Made by a program: the position numbers and the translations under genes
DNA from: Tepidibacillus_B infernus
Lineage (GTDB): Bacteria; Bacillota; Bacilli; Tepidibacillales; Tepidibacillaceae
Length of the DNA stretch: 64,000 bases
Direction: 5' to 3'
NCBI RefSeq assembly: GCF_048898065.1
Contig: NZ_JBLWFI010000001.1
Location: forward strand, 558,001 to 622,000
Notes under the pieces: generated by a model
Databases searched by the model: none
What the model saw: only the letters and a program-made list of their open reading frames with translations
Told to the model about the DNA's origin: nothing
Shown: one piece after another, positions 8,257 through 16,774 of the stretch
How positions within the stretch are numbered: the first letter of the stretch is position 1
Layout of the letters: each line of letters opens with the position of its first letter

Positions 8257-8487
8257 ATGCCACGGGTTGCAATGGAACAATCGTTAAATTACTTAAAGGA
8301 TTATTTAACAAGCCAAGGTGTTGAGGTTACGGATTTAAATCAGCAAACAGGGCAAGTGGATGCAGTGATTATTTCAGGTCAGGATAAAGATGTAATGGGA
8401 ATGGAAGATATCACATCTAAAGTACCAGTAATCAATGCAAGGGGACTAACCCCAGAGGAAGTTTATCAAGCGATCAATCGACAATAA
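8257..8487 (+). CDS. YkuS family protein (UPF0180)
   Basis: Small protein of 76 residues. It matches the B. subtilis YkuS/UPF0180 pattern: an N-terminal MPRVAMEQSL, a central ISGQDKDVMGMED, and VINARGLTPEEVYQAI at the C-terminus. The biochemical function is unknown. It has a very strong Shine-Dalgarno (GAGAGGGGGTG), which is also the arm of a hairpin. It is followed by a strong terminator, so it closes the rightward transcription unit that starts at comG or aroK. Confidence 0.86.
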   Translation: MPRVAMEQSLNYLKDYLTSQGVEVTDLNQQTGQVDAVIISGQDKDVMGMEDITSKVPVINARGLTPEEVYQAINRQ

Positions 8488-8503
8488 TCTTCAATAAAGT
8501 GAT

Positions 8504-8536
8504 AAGAGCAATGGATCTATCCATCGCTCTTTTTTA
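8504..8536 (+). terminator. Intrinsic terminator after the YkuS-like gene
   Basis: Long stem AAGAGCAATGGAT (8504-8516) with ATCCATCGCTCTT (8519-8531), then a run of T. It ends the plus-strand block and faces the convergent minus-strand gene ending at 8551. Confidence 0.88.
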
Positions 8537-8550
8537 ATATTAGGGCTTTA

Positions 8551-9399
8551 TTAAGGATGTAGATAAAATGTGCCAAATGCTTGAACATCTTTAAATGGAA
8601 CATAACGAATCAGATCAAGTGTCTCATCATAAAGTGTGATATAGTTTTGATCAACCCATGATTGATAACCAATGACTGGAAAAGCAAATTGTACTTGTCG
8701 ATCATATTTTGACCCTACATAAAGCACCTCTTGCTTTTGTTTAAGTGAAAGAATGAGTTGATTTTCTGTTAATGATATGTTGTTTTCATTATTCAATAAC
8801 CAAGATAAGTCTTTATATGGGTTAAAGATTAGATCATCATTAAATAAAGAATCTGTTAATTTTTCCATTAAATCCAGTCCATTGCTTTGCCTATATTTAG
8901 GTTGGTAGGCACTTAGATCAGGGAGCCATTCTCCCGTGGAACCCTCTATATATATTTTTTCATTCTTTGTATCAAAAAACCAATAGTTTTCAAAAGGTGA
9001 ATAATAGGTAAATTTTTTAGGGATCATTTCTTTTATACCTTCATCCGCGATCACTTGTTTTTGATATGGGAGTATTGAACCTAACCCATATTCAACCACC
9101 TTCATTTTGTTATCTTCTTTGGTTACAACGATATAACCTTGTTGCTGCTCATAGGTAGAGAAAGTAACGATCTGAACATCTTCATTCATTGGCTTTATCA
9201 CGATTTGTTTTAGATTTTGCGAATCCAACCTTTCATGATAGGGGGAAGTCTTGGTAAGTTGCTGAAGCCATGTTTCTATTTGTTTTTCTGTATTGATTTC
9301 CTTTGTTTCAGAGTATCCAACTTGTTGTAGTAGCAGAATAAAGAAAAAGATAAGAAATAAGAAAGATAATTTCCTTTTTAAACCAATCATCCGATACAT
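8551..9399 (-). CDS. Secreted or membrane-anchored protein of unknown function
   Basis: I do not recognise this 282-residue protein. It begins with a basic then strongly hydrophobic segment (KLSFLFLIFFFILLLQQVG), a signal peptide or anchor, so the body is expected outside the membrane. The body is acidic and aromatic-rich, with repeated short beta-like stretches (QGYIVVTKED, KIYIEGSTGEW, ITLYDETLDLIRYVPF) and no cysteine. I see no lipobox and no catalytic motif. ATG 9399 has AAGAGGTGAT just upstream. It is transcribed toward the YkuS terminator, separate from yqhG, which has its own terminator. Confidence 0.72.
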   Translation of the reverse strand: MYRMIGLKRKLSFLFLIFFFILLLQQVGYSETKEINTEKQIETWLQQLTKTSPYHERLDSQNLKQIVIKPMNEDVQIVTFSTYEQQQGYIVVTKEDNKMKVVEYGLGSILPYQKQVIADEGIKEMIPKKFTYYSPFENYWFFDTKNEKIYIEGSTGEWLPDLSAYQPKYRQSNGLDLMEKLTDSLFNDDLIFNPYKDLSWLLNNENNISLTENQLILSLKQKQEVLYVGSKYDRQVQFAFPVIGYQSWVDQNYITLYDETLDLIRYVPFKDVQAFGTFYLHP

Positions 9400-9511
9400 A
9401 TTTTATCACCTCTTCTATATGGTTCCATTTTATTCTGAATTTTTTGCGATGTCTGTTAGAATCTGTCGCTACTGATTGCGATTTTTTTAGAAAGTTTTAT
9501 CGAAGGAACAA

Positions 9512-9550
9512 GAAAAAAAGAGAAAGTTCGCATAAGGAATCTTTCTCTTT
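9512..9550 (-). terminator. Intrinsic terminator of yqhH-yqhG
   Basis: Stem AAAGAGAAAG (9517-9526) with CTTTCTCTTT (9541-9550). Read on the minus strand it is followed by a T-run (the A tract at 9512-9519). It ends the yqhH-yqhG transcript 16 nt after the yqhG stop. Confidence 0.8.
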
Positions 9551-9565
9551 ATGGTTATGAAACAT

Positions 9566-10426
9566 TTAATGAATATATTCGACATTTTCTGGGACATGCT
9601 CACTCAAATAAAAAACCCCATAATTAATTGGCTTTACTTCAATTCTTGGTGAATACTGCCATTTTACTTCATTCAATCTTCTTTCCTTTTCGACAAGTTT
9701 TTGTGATTTTTCTTCCTGTTGTTCAGGATTAAATTCTTTTTCTGGATCTTCATGAATAAGATAATAGGATTCTAATTGTTCAATCTCTTCTTCTAATCGC
9801 TGCTGTGCAGCCTCTGCCCACTTAAAATTTTCCTTTTTGATTTCATGTAAAATCCATTCCTCTAATTGTAAGGCTGCTTCTCTAAAGGTAATGAAAGTGG
9901 GTACAGTAGAAACGTTAGCAGGTAACATGGGGCTGAGATTGATTTTTTGTAAAGTCTGAATAAAATTTTCCTTCATCTTTCCATTAGATAAATTTATCCC
10001 CACTGAAACCAATTTATCTTTTTTCTTATCGCTAATAAATTCGATTTTATAATTAACCCCAAGCCAGGGACTCAAAGTATTGAATGTTTTTATGGAATCA
10101 AGCTGTTGTTGATAGAGACGAACCATTTTTCCTCGTTTTTTTGTGGAATGAAAAATTTGTTGGAGTCGATTAGAGCCAAATCGAATCTCTTCCCCACGGA
10201 TCCCTTGTGAAGAATGCTCAGGGTCAAAAATAAAAGTCATCGTCATTGTTTCAGGCTCAACACCCATTCTTTCTACAAAAGTCCAATAATATGGACGGTT
10301 GGTTAGATCTTTGTCTACAGGAACAGAAAGTTTGACTGTAGTGTGTGAAGGTTCTCTTTCAATAATATGGCATTGAAAAAGCTGCAGGTATTGCTCTACA
10401 TACTCTCTAACCCATTTTTGATCCAT
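9566..10426 (-). CDS. yqhG: YqhG family protein
   Basis: Protein of 286 residues of the Bacilli-specific YqhG family, recognised from MDQKWVREYVEQYLQLF, the RPYYWTFVERMGVEP segment and the consistent pairing with the SNF2 gene yqhH. The C-terminal third is strongly charged and likely coiled-coil (EEEIEQLESYYLI, QEEKSQKLVEKERR). It follows yqhH by 3 nt on the same strand, so the two are co-transcribed and probably act together. The molecular role is not known to me. Confidence 0.88.
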   Translation of the reverse strand: MDQKWVREYVEQYLQLFQCHIIEREPSHTTVKLSVPVDKDLTNRPYYWTFVERMGVEPETMTMTFIFDPEHSSQGIRGEEIRFGSNRLQQIFHSTKKRGKMVRLYQQQLDSIKTFNTLSPWLGVNYKIEFISDKKKDKLVSVGINLSNGKMKENFIQTLQKINLSPMLPANVSTVPTFITFREAALQLEEWILHEIKKENFKWAEAAQQRLEEEIEQLESYYLIHEDPEKEFNPEQQEEKSQKLVEKERRLNEVKWQYSPRIEVKPINYGVFYLSEHVPENVEYIH

Positions 10427-10429
10427 GAT

Positions 10430-12142
10430 CTATCCGTTCACCCCATTAACAATATGATTGCCGATCTGTGACAATTTTTCTTTAAAGTCTTCGTTATCCT
10501 TTGCATCGATCATCATTTTCATGATGTTATTTTCAAGGTCATTTAATTTTAATTTTTCTAAGATCACATCAAGTGAACCGATGACATTTTCAAACATATT
10601 AATTTTTTCATGAAGAAGATAAAGAATATGTTCTTCGATCGTTTGATTTGTAGAAAGATTATAAATATACACGTTTCTTGTTTGGCCAAGACGATGTACA
10701 CGCCCAATTCTTTGTTCCACTTTCATCGGATTCCAAGGCATGTCGTAATTAATAATTTGATTACAAAATTGAAGATTGATTCCTTCTCCTCCAGCCTCTG
10801 TTGCTACCATCACTTGAGCTTTTCGTTGAAATAGATCCATCATCCAATCTTTTTTCCCTCGATTAAACCCTCCACGGTAGGGAACAGAAGTAATTCCTTG
10901 TTCTTTAAGTTTAGTAATAAGAAATTCTTGTGTTGCTCTGTACTCTGTAAAGATAATTACTTTATCATTGATTTCTTTGATTAAAGAAATAATTTTATCT
11001 GCTTTTGATTGAGTTTCTACCTTTTTGGCGATTTGCACCAACCGCAGGATTTCATTTTTCATTTCTTCATTACCACCTGATTTTTTAAACATATTAACAA
11101 GAGTAATAAAGGCTGCGTCACGACTACTACATATTTCTCTTTGTAGTGTAATTAGAGATAGCATATTCTGAATATCACCTTTTAACTGGCGGTAATATCC
11201 TCTTACAAAGCTGGAGATTTCATCATATAGTTCTCGTTCAGGTGCAGTTAGTTCAATCGGTATCGTTTTTACGATTCTTTGAGGAAATTCAATTTCTATC
11301 TTTTCATCAGAGCGTTTATTGCGAATCATTACCTTTTCAATTTCTTGTCGTAAGATCTCTTTATTTTTAGGGTTTCTTTTGTCCTTCATATGTTCTTTTT
11401 GAAAATGATAGTATCTTCCTAGCTGACCCGGTTTTAAAAGGGTGACTAGATTATATAATTCGGTCATATCATTTTGAATAGGGGTTGCTGTTAGTAATAG
11501 AATAAATTTCTTTTTAATTTTATTGATAAACTCCCAGTTCTTTGTATTTTTGTTTTTTAGTTTATGTGCTTCGTCAACTACTAACATATCATAATGTTGA
11601 TTTAGAACATAGTCGACATGGGGTGGACGCTTTGCCGTATCCATGGAGGCCACAATAATATCGTACTTGTCCCACATCCATTCTTTCTTTTGTGCCACAG
11701 CTGGAATTCCTAATTTATGATTTAATTCTCTTGTCCATTGCAAAACAAGGGAAGCTGGGACCAGAATAAGAATTTTCTTTGCCAGGCCTCTGATTAAATA
11801 CTCCTTCATAATTAGTCCTGCTTCTATTGTTTTTCCTAAACCTACTTCATCTGCAAGGATGGCTCTGCCATGCATTTCATTTAATACTTTTTTTGCGGTT
11901 TCAATTTGGTGGGGAAAAGGAGTTAAGTATGGAAGATGAGCCAAACATTGAAGTTCATTAAAATCTTTGATTTGCATCACTTCTTCCGCTTGATAGGCAA
12001 GTTGAAAAGCCTCCCATAGATCCCATGGTCCGTCTTGTTTAAATGATTGTTGCAGATCATAAACCCATTGTTGTTCAAAATGAATCGGAATTGTAATATT
12101 TCCTTGATCAATGGAGTATATTTTTTCTTGCATCATACTCAT
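10430..12142 (-). CDS. yqhH: YqhH, SNF2-family DEAD/DEAH helicase
   Basis: SNF2/RapA-type superfamily 2 ATPase, 570 residues. Motif I is ADEVGLGKTIEAG, motif II VVDEAHKLKN, motif III LLLTATPIQND, motif V EGINLQFCNQI and motif VI QRIGRVHRLGQ. Such proteins translocate on double-stranded DNA and remodel protein-DNA complexes; the specific task of YqhH is not established. ATG 12142 has AAAGGAG upstream. It is the first gene of a two-gene operon with yqhG, divergent from the gcv operon as in B. subtilis. Confidence 0.92.
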   Translation of the reverse strand: MSMMQEKIYSIDQGNITIPIHFEQQWVYDLQQSFKQDGPWDLWEAFQLAYQAEEVMQIKDFNELQCLAHLPYLTPFPHQIETAKKVLNEMHGRAILADEVGLGKTIEAGLIMKEYLIRGLAKKILILVPASLVLQWTRELNHKLGIPAVAQKKEWMWDKYDIIVASMDTAKRPPHVDYVLNQHYDMLVVDEAHKLKNKNTKNWEFINKIKKKFILLLTATPIQNDMTELYNLVTLLKPGQLGRYYHFQKEHMKDKRNPKNKEILRQEIEKVMIRNKRSDEKIEIEFPQRIVKTIPIELTAPERELYDEISSFVRGYYRQLKGDIQNMLSLITLQREICSSRDAAFITLVNMFKKSGGNEEMKNEILRLVQIAKKVETQSKADKIISLIKEINDKVIIFTEYRATQEFLITKLKEQGITSVPYRGGFNRGKKDWMMDLFQRKAQVMVATEAGGEGINLQFCNQIINYDMPWNPMKVEQRIGRVHRLGQTRNVYIYNLSTNQTIEEHILYLLHEKINMFENVIGSLDVILEKLKLNDLENNIMKMMIDAKDNEDFKEKLSQIGNHIVNGVNG

Positions 12143-12302
12143 GGGCTAAACTCCTTTTGAAATATTCGTGTAATCCTTAGTATGAAACGAATTCTTCTCT
12201 TTTATGAAGAAAAAGTTGGATTATGAAATAAAATGCTATTCTGTAAGAGTTTTAATTGATATAATATTTCTAAGATTAAAATGAAATATGGGCGAATGAA
12301 GA

Positions 12303-12463
12303 TAGAAGGAGAGACTACGAAATGTAGCGCCGAAGGAGCAAGCCAAAGAGGTGAATCTCTCAGGCAAAAGTACTTCTATTGGACGCATCTCTGGAGAGTG
12401 CTCTATGAGCCGCCAAAGGAGCAACTTTTTTTAGGTAACTCTCAGGCACAAAGGACAGAGTAG
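12303..12463 (+). ncRNA. Tandem glycine riboswitch
   Basis: Two glycine aptamers in a row upstream of the glycine-cleavage operon. Aptamer 1 (about 12303-12400) holds GAGACTACGAAATGTAGCGC, CGCCGAAGGAGCAAGCC and the hallmark AATCTCTCAGGCAAAAGTAC. Aptamer 2 (about 12400-12463) repeats the pattern: GAGCCGCCAAAGGAGCAAC and AACTCTCAGGCACAAAGGACAG. The doubled CGCC-AAGGAGCAA and CTCTCAGGCA segments define the class. A terminator overlaps the 3' end of aptamer 2, so this is probably a transcriptional ON switch that lets gcvT be read when glycine is bound. A TATAAT at 12260-12265 is a plausible -10 for the promoter. Confidence 0.96.
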
Positions 12464-12494
12464 ATTGAACTATCTATCGCTCTGTCTTTTTTTT
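12454..12494 (+). terminator. Riboswitch-controlled terminator before gcvT
   Basis: Stem GACAGAG (12454-12460) with CTCTGTC (12480-12486), then eight T. Its 5' arm is shared with the 3' end of glycine aptamer 2, the arrangement expected for attenuation. It lies 46 nt before the gcvT start. Confidence 0.9.
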
Positions 12495-12539
12495 ATGGAA
12501 AGGAAAAATTTTGTTATAATCCATTTAGGAGGTGATGTT

Positions 12540-13640
12540 ATGGTAGAGGGTTTAAAAAGAACACCGCTCTATCCACTATACGAAAAATATGGTGCTAAAT
12601 TAGTTGATTTTGGAGGATGGGAACTACCTGTCCAATTCTCTAGGATTAGTGATGAACATCAGGCAGTAAGAGAAAGAGCAGGATTATTTGATGTATCCCA
12701 TATGGGTGAAGTTGAAGTTAAGGGGAAAGATGCACTAAATTATATCCAAAAAATAATTACAAATGATGCGTCAAAATTAGTAGATGGTAAGGCTTTATAT
12801 AGTCCGATGTGTTATCCAGATGGTGGAACGGTTGATGATCTATTAGTATACAGATATGTTGAAGATCATTATCTAATTGTTATCAATGCTGCTAACATCG
12901 AGAAAGATTTCGAATGGTTTCAATCCCATTTAGAGGGAGATGTACATATTAAAAATATTTCCGATCAAGTATCTCAATTAGCCCTTCAAGGACCATTGGC
13001 CGAGAAAGTCTTACAGAAAATGGCGGATACTGATTTATCTTCGATTGAACCTTTCTATTTCGTTCCCGAGGCTAATATTGAGGGGATCAGAGCCATGGTT
13101 TCCCGAACAGGATATACAGGTGAAGATGGTTTTGAAATCTATTTATCCAATGCAGATGCCCCCAAATTATGGGAGAAAATATTAGAAGTCGGTAAAGATG
13201 AGGGAGTATTACCTTGTGGGTTAGGTGCTAGAGATACGCTGCGTTTTGAAGCAAAGCTACCTCTCTATGGGCAAGAACTTTCAAAAGACATATCTCCTAT
13301 TGAAGCAGGGTTAGGTTTTTTTGTAAAATTGGATAAGGGTGACTTTATTGGAAAAGCTATCTTAGCAGAACAGAAAGAGCATGGGGCACAAAGAAAATTA
13401 GTCGGAATCGAAATGATCGACCGTGGAATTCCCCGTTCTCACTACTTAGTTTATGTTGGCGATGAAGTGATCGGTGAAGTCACGACCGGAACTCAATCTC
13501 CTACCTTACAAAAAAATATCGGACTTGCTTTGATTAAGAAAGAGCATGCAGATATTGGTAATGAGGTATTTGTGGAGATTAGAAACAAAAAGTTAAAGGC
13601 TAAAATTGTTAAAACTCCTTTTTATAAAAGGAGCAAGTAA
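12540..13640 (+). CDS. gcvT: Aminomethyltransferase (glycine cleavage T protein)
   Basis: Transfers the methylene group from aminomethyl-lipoyl-GcvH to tetrahydrofolate and releases ammonia, in the cytosolic glycine cleavage complex. About 366 residues. Landmarks are RTPLYPLYEKYGAKLVDFGG at the N-terminus, DVSHMGEV, the folate-binding VSRTGYTGEDGFEIY, GARDTLRFEAKLPLYG and the C-terminal KNIGLALI. ATG 12540 has AGGAGGTGA 5 nt upstream; the long upstream open frame from 12465 crosses the terminator and is not used. It is the first gene of gcvT-gcvH-gcvPA-gcvPB under the glycine riboswitch. Confidence 0.96.
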   Translation: MVEGLKRTPLYPLYEKYGAKLVDFGGWELPVQFSRISDEHQAVRERAGLFDVSHMGEVEVKGKDALNYIQKIITNDASKLVDGKALYSPMCYPDGGTVDDLLVYRYVEDHYLIVINAANIEKDFEWFQSHLEGDVHIKNISDQVSQLALQGPLAEKVLQKMADTDLSSIEPFYFVPEANIEGIRAMVSRTGYTGEDGFEIYLSNADAPKLWEKILEVGKDEGVLPCGLGARDTLRFEAKLPLYGQELSKDISPIEAGLGFFVKLDKGDFIGKAILAEQKEHGAQRKLVGIEMIDRGIPRSHYLVYVGDEVIGEVTTGTQSPTLQKNIGLALIKKEHADIGNEVFVEIRNKKLKAKIVKTPFYKRSK

Positions 13641-13674
13641 AAAAATCATTTAATTGATGTGGGAGGTATTTTTG

Positions 13675-14067
13675 ATGAGTGAATTAAAACAAAACCTTAA
13701 GTACAGCAAGGAACATGAATGGGTTGAAGTGCTAGGCGAAAACAAAGTAAGAGTGGGCATCACTGATTATGCTCAACACTCTTTAGGTGATATTGTTTTC
13801 GTTGAAGTTCCAGAAGAAGGTAGCGATGTATCAGCAAACGAAACCATGGGTTCTGTTGAATCAGTAAAAGCTGTTTCTGATGTATACACACCAGTTTCTG
13901 GTAAAGTTGTTGAAGTAAATGAGGACTTAGAAGATGCACCTGAAGTGATTAACGAAGATCCATATGGAAAAGGATGGATGGTTGTGATTGAACTTAGTAA
14001 TCCATCCGAATTAGATCAATTGTTGTCTGCGGAGGAATATGAGGCCTTTATTAAAGAGGAGGAATAA
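13675..14067 (+). CDS. gcvH: Glycine cleavage system H protein
   Basis: Lipoyl carrier that shuttles the aminomethyl intermediate between P, T and L proteins. About 130 residues. The lipoylation site is the Lys in GSVESVKAVSDVY, followed by GKVVEVNEDL and the C-terminal GKGWMVVIEL. ATG 13675 has GGGAGG upstream. Its place inside the gcv operon differs from B. subtilis, where gcvH is elsewhere; here H, T and P are made from one riboswitch-controlled transcript. H protein also feeds lipoate relay in Bacilli. Confidence 0.96.
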   Translation: MSELKQNLKYSKEHEWVEVLGENKVRVGITDYAQHSLGDIVFVEVPEEGSDVSANETMGSVESVKAVSDVYTPVSGKVVEVNEDLEDAPEVINEDPYGKGWMVVIELSNPSELDQLLSAEEYEAFIKEEE

Positions 14068-14072
14068 TTTAA

Positions 14073-15419
14073 ATGAAATTCCGATATATCCCAAACACTG
14101 TCGAAGATCAAAGAGAGATGTTGGCAGCCATTGGGGTTGAATCGGTAGAGGATTTATTTGCCGATATCCCACAAACTGTCCGTTTTGAAGGGGAACTAAA
14201 TATCCCAAAAGCTTTATCTGAACAAGATGTAACTCATTTGATGTCTAAATTAGCGCATAAAAACATTACGATGAATGATTACCCGAGTTTCTTAGGTGCG
14301 GGAGTCTATCATCATTTTATTCCAAGTGTAGTGAATCACGTTATTTCTCGTTCAGAATTTTATACAGCATATACTCCTTACCAGCCAGAAATTAGCCAAG
14401 GGGAATTACAAGGGATTTTTGAGTTTCAAACATTGATAGCGGAGTTAACAGGGATGGAAGCAGCGAACTCTTCAATGTATGACGGGGCTACATCTTTAGC
14501 AGAGGCTGCAGCAATGGCTGCAGGCTCTACCCGTCGTCAAAAAATTATTGTATCTCGCGCTGTCCATCCAGAAGCAAGAACCATTTTAAAAACGAGTGCC
14601 AAAGGTCATAATTTAGATGTGGTCGAAGTAAACATAAAAGATGGGGTTACAGATTTAGCTGAGTTAAAGAGTAGAATCGATCAAGATACTGCAGCGGTGA
14701 TTGTTCAATACCCGAACTTTTTCGGCCTTATCGAGGATCTTAAAACCATTGAAAAAGTTGCTCATGAAAACCAAGCCCTTTTCATTGTAAGTGCCAATCC
14801 AATGGCATTACCTATCTTAAAATCTCCAGGAGAATATAAAGCAGATGTAGTTGTTGGTGATAACCAGCCAATGGGAATTCCAGCCTCCTTTGGCGGACCG
14901 CATGTTGGATTCTTTGCAACAAATTCAAAGTTAATTCGAAAGATGCCTGGAAGAATCGTTGGCCAGACGGTTGATGATGAAGGGAATAGAGGTTTTGTTC
15001 TTACCCTGCAGGCACGTGAACAACATATTAGACGAGAAAAAGCAACCTCGAATATTTGTTCAAACCAAGCATTAATGGCACTAGCTTCTGCTGTATATAT
15101 GAATACCATGGGAAAACAAGGAATTCAAGAAGTGGCAAAACAAAATCTTCAAAAAGCTCATTATGCATATAAAGTACTAACTTCTATCAATGGAGTAGAG
15201 CCTGCATTTCACCTTCCTTTCTTTAATGAATTTGCAATTAAACTACCTAAACCTGTTTCTGAAATCAATAAGGCCTTATTACAAGATCATTTCATAGGCG
15301 GTTATGATGTAAGTAAAGACTATCCCGAATTAGAAGGTATCATGCTTGTTGCTGTAACTGAGGTCAAAACAAAAGAACAAATTGATCAATTCGCAGCAAG
15401 ATTGGAGGGATTAGCGTGA
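14073..15419 (+). CDS. gcvPA: Glycine dehydrogenase (decarboxylating) subunit 1
   Basis: Alpha subunit of the two-subunit P protein, which decarboxylates glycine with pyridoxal phosphate and passes aminomethyl to GcvH. 448 residues, normal length, with MKFRYIPNT at the N-terminus, FLGAGVYHHFIPSVV, SMYDGATSLAEAA, DNQPMGIPASFGGPH and ATSNICSNQALMAL. It keeps the PLP-fold but the cofactor lysine is on GcvPB. Near its end is GGAGGG, 6 nt before a GTGA overlap, as though gcvPB once started at 15416. The IS110 element now begins right after the stop. Confidence 0.96.
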   Translation: MKFRYIPNTVEDQREMLAAIGVESVEDLFADIPQTVRFEGELNIPKALSEQDVTHLMSKLAHKNITMNDYPSFLGAGVYHHFIPSVVNHVISRSEFYTAYTPYQPEISQGELQGIFEFQTLIAELTGMEAANSSMYDGATSLAEAAAMAAGSTRRQKIIVSRAVHPEARTILKTSAKGHNLDVVEVNIKDGVTDLAELKSRIDQDTAAVIVQYPNFFGLIEDLKTIEKVAHENQALFIVSANPMALPILKSPGEYKADVVVGDNQPMGIPASFGGPHVGFFATNSKLIRKMPGRIVGQTVDDEGNRGFVLTLQAREQHIRREKATSNICSNQALMALASAVYMNTMGKQGIQEVAKQNLQKAHYAYKVLTSINGVEPAFHLPFFNEFAIKLPKPVSEINKALLQDHFIGGYDVSKDYPELEGIMLVAVTEVKTKEQIDQFAARLEGLA

Positions 15420-15497
15420 AAAATAAGCTTAAATTTGGTAAAAAAGGGCGCAGCAAACTAAGGTCTTTAAAGACCTAAAAAAAATCAAGCTTTGGTT

Positions 15498-16754
15498 TTA
15501 AGCTACAGAAATGTCAGAAGCCTTTATTATACCTTGGGCAATTAGGAGTTTTATTGCCTGATTAATAGCTTTCTCTTTCTGCTTGTCCTGCATTTCTTGT
15601 GGCATATCAATTTTATACAAGTCGCTTGGATTCCACACTTCGCCAGTAACAAACATATTGTATATGGCGGTGAGTATCATCCTTGCAATAGCGATTATGG
15701 CTCTTTTTTTGCCTCTCCTTTTAGAAATGCGTTCGTACTTGATTTTGTAGTAAGGAGACTTATCCGATTTCACGGCTGCATGGGCAACTTGTACCAATGC
15801 AGGTTTGAGGTATACACCGGCACGTGTAATACGGACAGATTTCTTCTTACCAGCAGATTCATTATTGCCAGGTGTTAGTCCCGCCCAGCAGCACAAACGC
15901 TTGGAGTTGGCAAATTGAGACATATCTGTACCAATCTCGGAGATAATGGTGATTGCAGATGCTCTATTAACTCCGGGAATGGTACATAAAAGGTTAATGG
16001 CACTTTCATAAGGTTCGACCAACTTATCCAGTTTTTCGTCCAGTTCAGCAATCGAATTGGTTACGAAGTCGAGGTGAGAACGAACCATGATCATACGTTC
16101 TTTTTGTTCCTGAGTCATTTGGTATCCTTCAATAGATTCAACCACGTTATCTGCTTTTTTTTTCAAAGATTTATGAAGAAGAGAAGTACAGTATTCCGGG
16201 TCAAAGGTATCAGAGGAAATCAGATAGTCCGTGATGGAAGTGGCAGATTTGCCAAACATGTCGGAAACGACAGCATCAAGGGCTACATTACAGACTGTGA
16301 AAGCGTTTTGAAAACGGTTCTTTTCACTGCTTCTACAAGAAACAAGTTTAGAACGGTAGCGAGTGTATTCACGAAGAATACGGACTGGTTTATTAGGGAT
16401 ATAGCTTCCTGGTACTAAACCAAGGCGGAAAAGGTCAGCAATCCACTTAGAATCTTTTTTATCATCCTTATTTCCTTTTACAGCCTTCACCCATTTGGGG
16501 TTAGCAACAGTCATACGGATGGTATCTTCCAAAAGATTGTAGACAGGAACCCAATATTTCCCGGTCGATTCCATGCACATATCATAGCAGTTGTTATCAA
16601 TCAGCCACTGCTTGAATTGAAGAATGGAATTGTTAAAAGTAGAAAATCTCTTTTTTGAATAATGAGGGGTAATCCCCTGTGAAGTAATAATTGTGGCGAC
16701 GAGAAAAGTCTTATGCACATCGACACCGCAACAGATAGGATAAACAACTTTCAT
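15498..16754 (-). CDS. IS110 family transposase (DEDD recombinase)
   Basis: Transposase of about 418 residues. The N-terminal DEDD RuvC-like domain starts GVDVHKTFLVATII, with the second acidic residue in CMESTGKYW and the third/fourth in KGNKDDKKDSKWIADL. A coiled-coil middle follows, and a C-terminal Transposase_20 domain contains LLCTIPGVNRASAITIISE and the serine-bearing RLCCWAGLTPGNNESAGKKK. This layout is IS110 rather than DDE. I chose ATG 16754, with AAAGGAGG 7 nt upstream; an ATG six codons earlier overlaps that site. The frame is intact, so the element may be active. In the IS110 family the recombinase works with an RNA guide encoded in its long end. Confidence 0.93.
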   Translation of the reverse strand: MKVVYPICCGVDVHKTFLVATIITSQGITPHYSKKRFSTFNNSILQFKQWLIDNNCYDMCMESTGKYWVPVYNLLEDTIRMTVANPKWVKAVKGNKDDKKDSKWIADLFRLGLVPGSYIPNKPVRILREYTRYRSKLVSCRSSEKNRFQNAFTVCNVALDAVVSDMFGKSATSITDYLISSDTFDPEYCTSLLHKSLKKKADNVVESIEGYQMTQEQKERMIMVRSHLDFVTNSIAELDEKLDKLVEPYESAINLLCTIPGVNRASAITIISEIGTDMSQFANSKRLCCWAGLTPGNNESAGKKKSVRITRAGVYLKPALVQVAHAAVKSDKSPYYKIKYERISKRRGKKRAIIAIARMILTAIYNMFVTGEVWNPSDLYKIDMPQEMQDKQKEKAINQAIKLLIAQGIIKASDISVA

Positions 16755-16774
16755 GGCACAGCCTCCTTTCATAA

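Noticed and set aside
12511..12520. TATAAT just upstream of gcvT, after the riboswitch terminator
   Set aside because: The -35 region is poor and the transcript would begin at the ribosome binding site, so it is unlikely to bypass the riboswitch.
14762..15109. 115-residue open frame on the minus strand within gcvPA
   Set aside because: It is antisense to a strongly conserved gene and shows no ribosome binding site or family motif.
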